From an uncultured bacterium (GTDB lineage Bacteria > Bacteroidota > Ignavibacteria > Ignavibacteriales > Melioribacteraceae): a stretch of DNA of 12,722 bases. The notes beneath the pieces were generated by a model. That model was not told the origin of the DNA. It was given only the letters and a program-made list of their open reading frames with translations, and searched no databases. Shown here piece after piece: positions 8,334 through 12,722 of this stretch. Each line of letters starts with the position of its first letter. Position 1 is the stretch's first letter. Made by a program: the position numbers and the translations under genes. The stretch is from NCBI GenBank assembly GCA_937936675.1, contig CALDDL010000283.1, positions 1-12,722 of the forward strand, in the 5' to 3' direction.

Positions 8334-9419
8334 TTACTCTCCGGTTTGAGTTTCTTCGTTTAATTTCTTGATATCGTTTGTCGAGGTCGGATGACCAAGA
8401 TTATCTATATTTTTATATTGCTCGATATAATATGAATCGGGAATTTTGTTTTTCCAATTACCGCTTAATATTCCGATGCTAATCACTGCGATATAAATTA
8501 CGACTATTCCCACTGCAATATATTTCTTATTTATCTTCTTATCAAACCAAATCGTCTTTACTTCTAAAGTGTCTTTAACCGGACAAGCATCCACACAGCT
8601 AAGACATGAAGAACATTCATCGCTTATTACCCTTTTTACCTTATCCACTTTTATCGATGAAGGGCACGCTTTGGCGCATAAACCGCAATCGATACAGCTA
8701 TCGAGATTCCTTTTAATTTTCGTTGGACTAAAAAATGATACTATACCGAGCAATGCGCCATAAGGACATAAATATCTGCACCAAAAATTTCTTATGATTA
8801 TCGAGAGTCCGAATAATACAGCGATTACAATCAATGCGAATTGACTCATATTAGCGAAGAAATGATACATCTTTACATCTGCCATTACGTTATAATCGCC
8901 ATCGAGGAAAAATTTTAATGCTGCGGTTGACATCGTAAAGAAGATAGCATAAACGAAGAATCCCATTAATAAGTATTTCAGACTTCTTAATGGATAATCC
9001 AACCAGCGGGGCATTTTCAATTTTCTTTTGAATAACTTATAAATAATTTTTTCGCCAAAATCGCCAATCATTTCCGATATATAACCGATTGGACACATCC
9101 AACTGCAGAATGCTTTACCGAATATGAGCGAAACGGCAATAATTCCGAGAAGAATAAAAAAACCTGCCGGATGAGCGGGATGGATCTCGCCTGTCATAAA
9201 GAAATAATAGATACTCATAAGAGCACTAATCGGGAGAAATCCTTCTACTCCGGCGGGACGACCGAAATAATTTGCCGCATCTCCGCTATTTATATAATTG
9301 ATGAAGAGATAAAATTCTACGCCAATCCAGATACAAAGTAGAGCAAATGCAGTCTGAATATAAAATCTATATTTTTGAATCGGTTTTTCGAGATTCTTAA
9401 TTATTTTTTTCTTTTCCAT
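8334..9419 (-). CDS. NapH-like polytopic membrane protein with two 4Fe-4S clusters
   Basis: A 361-residue inner-membrane iron-sulfur protein of the NapH/MauN/CcoG-like group. Hydrophobic segments lie at about 20-43, 85-102, 147-166, 190-209 and 300-318, with a weaker one near 62-78. Two CxxxCP motifs (CSWMCP at 105-110 and CRYLCP at 214-219) are the family signature. A soluble ferredoxin segment holds CIDCGLCAKACP (242-253) and CSSCLSCVDACP (269-280), enough for two 4Fe-4S clusters. NapH takes part in ubiquinol oxidation in nitrate reductase systems; here the gene is first in a tight operon with nrfH and nrfA, so it probably feeds electrons to or from the quinone pool for nitrite reduction, or helps maturation. 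That role is inferred from context. After the last helix there is a roughly 40-residue tail. The start lacks an obvious Shine-Dalgarno; the stop is 1 bp from nrfH. Confidence 0.85.
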   Translation of the reverse strand: MEKKKIIKNLEKPIQKYRFYIQTAFALLCIWIGVEFYLFINYINSGDAANYFGRPAGVEGFLPISALMSIYYFFMTGEIHPAHPAGFFILLGIIAVSLIFGKAFCSWMCPIGYISEMIGDFGEKIIYKLFKRKLKMPRWLDYPLRSLKYLLMGFFVYAIFFTMSTAALKFFLDGDYNVMADVKMYHFFANMSQFALIVIAVLFGLSIIIRNFWCRYLCPYGALLGIVSFFSPTKIKRNLDSCIDCGLCAKACPSSIKVDKVKRVISDECSSCLSCVDACPVKDTLEVKTIWFDKKINKKYIAVGIVVIYIAVISIGILSGNWKNKIPDSYYIEQYKNIDNLGHPTSTNDIKKLNEETQTGE

Positions 9420-9444
9420 TGCAGGATAACTTTCAATATTATTG

Positions 9445-9478
9445 TTTTCTAATCAGAATAAATATTCCGATTAGAAAA
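9445..9478. promoter_or_regulatory. 34 bp palindrome upstream of the nrf operon, candidate operator
   Basis: Arms 9445-9460 (TTTTCTAATCAGAATA) and 9463-9478 (TATTCCGATTAGAAAA) pair at 15 of 16 positions around a 2-nt centre. It lies 26-59 bp before the ATG of the NapH-like gene. It overlaps the proximal end of the candidate promoter, so binding by a dimeric regulator would affect initiation. It does not match the FNR/CRP pattern (TTGAT-N4-ATCAA). An RNA hairpin role is possible, but no U-tract follows on either strand, so it is not an ordinary terminator. Confidence 0.5.
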
Positions 9479-9504
9479 TTATTAAAATAACCCCTGAATG
9501 TCAA
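9478..9504 (-). promoter_or_regulatory. Candidate promoter of the nrf operon
   Basis: On the minus strand a perfect TTGACA (complement of 9499-9504) is followed after 15 bp by AATAAT (complement of 9478-9483; five of six to TATAAT), or after 17 bp by the weaker TAATTT. It lies about 60-85 bp upstream of the first gene of the operon and abuts the 34 bp palindrome. The spacing is suboptimal for the better -10, so this is tentative. Confidence 0.4.
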
Positions 9505-9522
9505 TTAAAAGAAACTGCAATA

Positions 9523-9756
9523 TTAAATTCTAATTCCGAGCAGGAATTGATGTGTATCAATCAACTCGCTATCGGTTTTATAAAAATAACGGAAGTCTAA
9601 ATCTATTTTAGATGACAATTTATAGTTCACTCCAAATCCTGCATTAATCCCTCCATAAATTCCTATTCCGGTATTAGAAAACGGAGCAGATCAAGATTCA
9701 ACTTGTGCAAAAAGTATGTTTGCGGCAATAAATAAGAGAACAAATAATTTTTTCAT
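9523..9756 (-). pseudogene. Deleted copy of the outer-membrane beta-barrel gene at 12065-12718
   Basis: A remnant that keeps only the two ends of the intact gene at 12065-12718. Conceptual translation gives the signal peptide MKKLFVLLFIAANILFAQVES, then an in-frame TGA (codon 22, where the intact gene has TCA for Ser), then SAPFSNTGIGIYGGIN joined directly to AGFGVNYKLSS and the normal C-terminus ending LLGIRI. Exactly 420 bp (140 codons) are missing, so the frame is kept across the junction near 9643/9644. The 3' arm (9527-9643) is identical to 12069-12185 over 117 bp; the 5' arm (9644-9760) differs from 12606-12722 at six of 117 positions. With a stop at codon 22 and most of the barrel lost, it cannot make a functional porin. 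The start codon is retained. Confidence 0.9.
9527..9643. repeat. 117 bp perfect direct repeat, copy 1
   Basis: This segment is identical to 12069-12185 over all 117 bp, in the same orientation, and covers the 3' end of the beta-barrel gene and its decayed copy. The two copies bracket about 2.4 kb holding the AT-rich lipoprotein gene and the methyltransferase. Homologous recombination between them would remove that block and leave one complete barrel gene. Confidence 0.93.
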
Positions 9757-10111
9757 AATTCCCTCAAAAATATTTTAATAAGATGTAATTATCCTACATC
9801 CAACTTAAAAAATGCGAAAATGAGAATCAATTATGCTTTAGTGCACAAATTTTTTCTTTTTATTAAGTAATCATTTTATTTAGTGTTTATCTAAAACAAA
9901 GATTATTATTAGTTATTAATGACCTTAGTTTGTTGCAATATTTTCTTTTTACTATAATCATTATTTTGAATTATAGTTGTATAGTATGATTAGTTATTAG
10001 GATAAAATTATAATTATAATATTATTTAAAAAATTAATAACAATAATTACTAAATTAACTATCCGGATAAATTATAATTGTATATTTAAATAAATATTTT
10101 TTAATTAGGCG

Positions 10112-10122
10112 TTGGGCCAAAT
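10112..10122 (+). repeat. TTGGGCCAAAT flank, left copy
   Basis: The 11-mer TTGGGCCAAAT lies 21 bp before the lipoprotein start codon and recurs as its exact reverse complement at 11047-11057, 43 bp after the stop. Because the core TTGG-S-CCAA is nearly palindromic, the two sites also align as imperfect direct repeats (TTGGGCCAAATTTA against TTGGCCCAATTTA). The left copy is preceded by GGCG, giving GGCGTTGGGC, which resembles the conserved GTTRRRY end of integron attC sites. Confidence 0.6.
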
Positions 10123-10132
10123 TTATAAATAC

Positions 10133-10138
10133 AAGGAG
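10133..10138 (+). promoter_or_regulatory. Shine-Dalgarno AAGGAG deciding the lipoprotein start
   Basis: A strong ribosome binding site, AAGGAG, lies 5 nt before the ATG at 10144, while the internal ATG at 10285 has none. This supports 10144 as the original start of the gene even though the frame is interrupted by TGA at 10234-10236. Confidence 0.75.
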
Positions 10139-10143
10139 AAATA

Positions 10144-10236
10144 ATGAAAATCACTATATTTTATTTTCTATTAGTATTAATCTTTTTAAATGGATGTAAA
10201 CAAAATGATAGTATCGTACAAGTCAATGAAAATTGA
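10144..10236 (+). pseudogene. 5' part of the FG-GAP-like lipoprotein gene, ended by an in-frame TGA
   Basis: From the ATG at 10144 the frame encodes a 30-residue lipoprotein signal and spacer: a hydrophobic stretch MKITIFYFLLVLIFLNGC with lipobox LNGC (acylated C18), then KQNDSIVQVNEN, ending at TGA (10234-10236). The same frame then continues with LKIPIENNINGKII to the ATG at 10285 and on to 11004, so this segment and the following reading frame are one original gene of 287 codons. The signal peptide, the strong ribosome binding site and the shared frame argue for recent inactivation by a single nonsense change, a sequencing error, or read-through of UGA. As written, only a short peptide would be made from this start. 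Confidence 0.75.
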
Positions 10237-10284
10237 CTTAAAATTCCTATTGAAAACAATATTAATGGTAAAATTATTGAAAAT

Positions 10285-11004
10285 ATGATTGGAATTAATA
10301 TTGAAAATCAAAATAATGTAAAATCTAGAAGTATATCTTCAGGAGAATTAGAGGATCAATATTTAATTGATGATTTTAATAACGATGGAATGGCTGACAT
10401 TGCAGTTCGAAGAGGAAATTTAATAATTATTGATACCAATAGAGATGGCATCTCCAATTTAGCTTTTACATTTGGATATGGAAATTTAGAAAGAGGGTAC
10501 TATACATCCAATGGTGGAATTGCAGTCGTTCGAAATAGTTCCATATTTATAGACGATAACTTTGATGGGTTAGCAGATAGGTCATTTAGTTTTGGAAATG
10601 GCAATAGTGAATCAGAATATATTTTTATGAAACCCTCTGGAATTGCTGTTCGTCGAATGGATTATAATAATTTAGCAAATCATATTTATGTTGATTATAA
10701 CATGGATGGTTATTCAGATGTTGACTTTTTTTTTGGTAACGGAGCAAGTGAAAATCAATATACTCATGGATTTATGGGTATCAGTGGTTGGGCATTAAGA
10801 CGTGATTATGTTTGGCATTCTTATACAAATTCGAATACATATAGTTTTGGAAATGGCAATTCTGAAAAAGGCTATTTTTTAGGAGAGTATGTTGGAGGAG
10901 GTAATTATTTTATGGGAATTTTACGAGGTAATACAATTTATTATGATAGTAACATGGATGGATTATCAGACGGTAATTATTCATTCGGAACGGGTTTAAA
11001 ATAA
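10285..11004 (+). CDS. FG-GAP-like repeat protein, main body of an interrupted lipoprotein gene
   Basis: The 239-residue frame carries tandem repeats of about 40-47 residues. Calcium-binding-type loops DxNxDG start at residues 30, 50, 90, 137 and 221, with a degenerate one near 180. They alternate with FGYGN (63), FGNGNSE (103), FGNGASE (150), FGNGNSE (188) and FGTG (234). The opening IDDFNNDGMADIAVRRGN is close to an FG-GAP/VCBS unit, as found in calcium-binding beta-propellers. With the upstream lipoprotein signal it would be a surface or periplasmic anchored protein; its ligand is unknown. It is the only plus-strand gene in the window and is richer in A+T than its neighbours, which suggests transfer. 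The internal ATG has no ribosome site, so this start is nominal. It is followed by a convergent methyltransferase gene. Confidence 0.65.
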   Translation: MIGINIENQNNVKSRSISSGELEDQYLIDDFNNDGMADIAVRRGNLIIIDTNRDGISNLAFTFGYGNLERGYYTSNGGIAVVRNSSIFIDDNFDGLADRSFSFGNGNSESEYIFMKPSGIAVRRMDYNNLANHIYVDYNMDGYSDVDFFFGNGASENQYTHGFMGISGWALRRDYVWHSYTNSNTYSFGNGNSEKGYFLGEYVGGGNYFMGILRGNTIYYDSNMDGLSDGNYSFGTGLK

Positions 11005-11046
11005 GCCTTATAATTTATATAATATAAATTCTATAAAAAAATAATT

Positions 11047-11057
11047 ATTTGGCCCAA
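11047..11057 (-). repeat. TTGGGCCAAAT flank, right copy (inverted)
   Basis: ATTTGGCCCAA is the exact reverse complement of the 11-mer at 10112-10122 and lies between the convergent stop codons of the lipoprotein and methyltransferase genes. The pair brackets a 946 bp unit that contains only the lipoprotein gene. No target-site duplication is evident outside the copies. Confidence 0.6.
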
Positions 11058-11069
11058 TTTAAAAAAATT

Positions 11070-11984
11070 TTATATAATATAATTATATGGTGTTTTAAAA
11101 TTTATTACATCTATCGGTTTTATATTTTTGATCTCTTTAGGCAGAGAATAATTCCCTTCCTTCTTCAATACAAATAGCCAGCCTGCATTTCCGGAATTTG
11201 TATTTGATAATCTTTCATCCAAAGATAATAAGAAAGCAGCTATCTGCTTATTACTGAATAATTTAATAGCCGGCAGAAGAAAATTATATAACTTTACCGA
11301 AAAAGATGAATAACTGCTTACCGAAGTTTCTTTCTCTCTCGCCTCAACTAATGCCGATAAGAAATTGAGTGATGTATGAAGGATTTTTTTGCAATCTATA
11401 TCAGTTACAATATTTTTAGTAAAATCAAAACTATGAGAATTAAGTGAATGAATATGTGCATGAGGGATATTTTCATCAATATTTTTTTGTACTATTTCTA
11501 TCGGCTCAAACGGTACGGTAATTATAACTGCTTTCTTAGCAACTCTTAATAGTTCAAGTGTAGCCGCTTTATAATCTTTTACGTGCTCAAGTGTTTCACT
11601 GCAAAGTACAACATCAAATTGATCCGATTCATACGAAAGATTATGAATATCGATTACTTTTCCCTCAATATTATATATTTCTTTTGCACGATTGACTGCT
11701 TCCTGCGAAAGATCGCACGACTCAACTTCGGCTCCGAATAATTCCCTTACCATCGCAGCTTTATAACCCTCGGCACCTCCTATATCTAATAGACTTTTAA
11801 ATTCTATTGATGATAGTGCTTTCATAATATGATATGTAATCATATATCTATTTAGAGTGTATGGCTCTGAATTTTTATCACCAAATCCATAAATCGGTTG
11901 ATGTGCAAAATAAATTCCGTCAGATGTAGTTTCCCGAAAGCGTTCATCTAACCATTTTTGAGTATCGAGTGTGTATTGATCCAT
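11070..11984 (-). CDS. Class I SAM-dependent methyltransferase (Methyltransf_11-like)
   Basis: A 304-residue cytosolic protein. Residues about 62-158 form a Rossmann-like methyltransferase core: motif I SLLDIGGAEGYKAA (65-77, a variant of the usual GxGxG), acidic residue D91 after beta2 (VESCDLS), motif III-like KVIDIHNLSYESDQFD (109-124), then VVLCSETLEHV (125-135) and AVIITVPFEP (152-161). A C-terminal region of about 140 residues (hydrophobic segments at 231-255) has no recognised domain and may define substrate choice. The substrate is unknown; related proteins methylate quinones, lipids, sugars or small molecules. It stands alone on the minus strand, convergent with the lipoprotein gene (65 bp between stops) and 80 bp downstream of the barrel gene, and may be co-transcribed with the latter. 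Composition is nearer to the rest of the window than to the lipoprotein gene. Confidence 0.78.
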   Translation of the reverse strand: MDQYTLDTQKWLDERFRETTSDGIYFAHQPIYGFGDKNSEPYTLNRYMITYHIMKALSSIEFKSLLDIGGAEGYKAAMVRELFGAEVESCDLSQEAVNRAKEIYNIEGKVIDIHNLSYESDQFDVVLCSETLEHVKDYKAATLELLRVAKKAVIITVPFEPIEIVQKNIDENIPHAHIHSLNSHSFDFTKNIVTDIDCKKILHTSLNFLSALVEAREKETSVSSYSSFSVKLYNFLLPAIKLFSNKQIAAFLLSLDERLSNTNSGNAGWLFVLKKEGNYSLPKEIKNIKPIDVINFKTPYNYII

Positions 11985-12064
11985 TATTATCCGGCAAAAT
12001 TTAAAAATAATATTCTAAAAAAAGATTAACAATTATACCAAAATATTCTTAATTATCAGAGATA

Positions 12065-12718
12065 TTAGATTCTAATTCCGAGCAGGAATTGATGTGTATC
12101 AATCAACTCGCTATCGGTTTTATAAAAATAACGGAAGTCTAAATCTATTTTAGATGACAATTTATAGTTCACTCCAAATCCTGCACTTATACCAGTTGAG
12201 CTATTTAGCTCTTCTTCATTTCTTACCGCCTTATATTCGGGAGGCACATCATTCTCAGAAGGATACGATCTTGTCATACCAGTTATAATATATCCTTTAT
12301 TCTCTAGAATTATATTATAGCTTACATTAGCTAATATATAAGGTGTGAAAGTATTCCTTAGAAGCATATATTGCAGCCCTGCACTAAGGGGGATTACGTC
12401 ATAACTTCTTTTATTTACGTCAAAATCCTCAGCATTGTAAAACGTCATATTATTAATTTTTGTTACATAATATTTTTTTACATGATAATTTACTTTTTCA
12501 TAAATCTTTGAGTAGCCGGCACTTAAATCTAAATTCAAGTTGTTGATTAAGGTAGCAGAAAAATCGAGCATAAAAACTCCACCTGTTTCTGCATCAGCTG
12601 CGGTATTAATTCCTCCATAAATTCCTATTCCGGTATTGGAAAACGGAGCAGATGAAGATTCAGCTTGTGCATAAAGAATGTTTGCGGCAATAAATAAGAG
12701 AACAAATAATTTTTTCAT
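12065..12718 (-). CDS. Small outer-membrane beta-barrel protein (intact paralogue of the copy at 9523-9756)
   Basis: A 217-residue protein with a signal peptide (1-18, MKKLFVLLFIAANILYAQ) and a body of alternating strands such as VFMLDFSATLI, LNLDLSAGYSKIY, VIPLSAGLQYML, FTPYILANVSYNII, GISAGFGVNYKL and IDLDFRYFYKTD. Size and pattern suggest an eight-stranded barrel of the OmpA/OmpW-like 'outer membrane protein beta-barrel' group. Acidic N-terminal repeat-free spacer ESSSAPFSNTGIGIYGG follows the signal. No ligand can be inferred. Only four bases precede the ATG in the window, so the promoter is not visible. The C-terminal 117 bp are identical to the decayed copy, and the N-terminal 117 bp (including 4 bp upstream) are 111/117 identical. 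Confidence 0.8.
   Translation of the reverse strand: MKKLFVLLFIAANILYAQAESSSAPFSNTGIGIYGGINTAADAETGGVFMLDFSATLINNLNLDLSAGYSKIYEKVNYHVKKYYVTKINNMTFYNAEDFDVNKRSYDVIPLSAGLQYMLLRNTFTPYILANVSYNIILENKGYIITGMTRSYPSENDVPPEYKAVRNEEELNSSTGISAGFGVNYKLSSKIDLDFRYFYKTDSELIDTHQFLLGIRI
12069..12185. repeat. 117 bp perfect direct repeat, copy 2
   Basis: Identical to 9527-9643 in the same orientation; the distance between equivalent positions is 2542 bp. Complete identity, including third codon positions, points to a very recent duplication or to gene conversion. Confidence 0.93.
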
Positions 12719-12722
12719 AATT
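12606..12722. repeat. 5' arm shared with the decayed barrel copy (111/117 identical)
   Basis: This segment, covering the signal peptide and N-terminal codons of the intact barrel gene, aligns without gaps to 9644-9760 with six substitutions, one of which is the TCA to TGA change in the decayed copy. The contrast with the identical 3' arm suggests different histories for the two halves. The window ends here, so how far the similarity runs upstream cannot be seen. Confidence 0.88.

Larger units (their letters stand above)
9757..10143. other. 387 bp AT-rich intergenic region between divergent genes
   Basis: No credible coding sequence on either strand; stop codons are dense in all frames. It separates the decayed barrel gene (minus) from the lipoprotein gene (plus) and should hold the promoter of each. 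A plus-strand TATAAT at 9953-9958 is the best -10 match, but it lies 185 bp before the lipoprotein start. A 10 bp direct repeat TTAGTTATTA occurs at 9909-9918 and 9990-9999, and a palindrome ATCCGGAT at 10061-10068. All are short and in very AT-rich DNA. The composition is clearly richer in A+T than the genes to the left. Confidence 0.55.

Noticed and set aside
9445..9478. FNR/CRP-type operator at the nrf promoter
   Set aside because: The palindrome lacks TTGAT-N4-ATCAA or TGTGA-N6-TCACA; the half-sites and spacing differ.
9445..9478. Intrinsic terminator of the decayed barrel gene
   Set aside because: The hairpin is followed by AAAACAATAA on the minus strand and by TTATTAAAAT on the plus strand, without a proper U-tract.
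9523..9756. Silent cassette for antigenic variation of the barrel protein
   Set aside because: The copy lacks the central, probably surface-exposed part and keeps only the conserved ends, so it could not donate variable loops.
10053..10117. Possible integron attC site ending in GTTGGGC before the lipoprotein gene
   Set aside because: The only RYYYAAC-like partner within attC distance is AATTAAC, which fits poorly, and the arms between do not pair convincingly. No integrase is visible. Kept only as a note in the flank finding.
11012..11030. AATTTATA / TATAAATT hairpin between convergent genes as a bidirectional terminator
   Set aside because: The stem is pure A+T and no U-tract follows it on either strand; such palindromes are expected by chance in this AT-rich stretch.
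1..12722. Alternative genetic code reading TGA as tryptophan
   Set aside because: The long conserved genes (nrfA, nrfH, NapH-like, T9SS protein) are free of internal TGA and encode Trp as TGG; only two decaying loci carry TGA.

Overview
The window looks like chromosomal DNA of an Ignavibacteria/Melioribacter-type bacterium (Ignavibacteriota, Bacteroidota/Chlorobi side of the tree). The basis is AT-rich coding sequence, a large secreted protein ending in a type IX secretion sorting domain with the NYPNPFNPTT motif common in that lineage, and a NrfH/NrfA nitrite ammonification module with an adjacent outer-membrane porin. No rRNA, tRNA, CRISPR array or transposase was seen. Nearly all genes read on the minus strand; the one clear exception is an AT-rich gene at 10144-11004.

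Region 1 (1-1784, minus): a soluble PAS-HisKA_2-HATPase histidine kinase, followed 3 bp later by a response regulator receiver fused to a PAS domain and cut by the window edge. They are probably a co-transcribed signalling pair. Region 2 (about 1870-4616, minus): an 866-residue T9SS-secreted modular surface protein, with three copies of an LPPxPPxxxFDxR module, two FN3-like domains and a C-terminal sorting domain, followed by two tandem intrinsic-terminator hairpins. Region 3 (4777-9419, minus): a NapH-like polytopic 4Fe-4S protein, NrfH (tetraheme quinol dehydrogenase) and NrfA (pentaheme nitrite reductase), packed with 1-2 bp gaps, then an alginate-export-like porin after a 176 bp gap. Electrons from menaquinol would pass through NrfH to NrfA to reduce nitrite to ammonium in the periplasm. 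The NapH-like protein may add a second route of electron entry or exchange, and the porin may serve solute entry; both of these roles are inference. A 34 bp near-perfect palindrome lies just upstream of the operon, over a candidate promoter.

Region 4 (9420-12722) is the unusual part. A small outer-membrane beta-barrel gene occurs intact at 12065-12718 and as a decayed copy at 9523-9756. The decayed copy has lost exactly 420 bp in frame and gained a TGA stop. Its 3' arm is identical to the intact gene over 117 bp, while its 5' arm differs at six of 117 positions. Between the two copies lie a very AT-rich plus-strand gene for a lipoprotein with FG-GAP-like DxNxDG / FGNGNSE repeats, itself interrupted by an in-frame TGA after residue 30, and a minus-strand SAM methyltransferase. 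The lipoprotein gene is bracketed by copies of TTGGGCCAAAT in inverted orientation. Together these features suggest recombination, insertion and decay at one accessory site next to the nrf operon.
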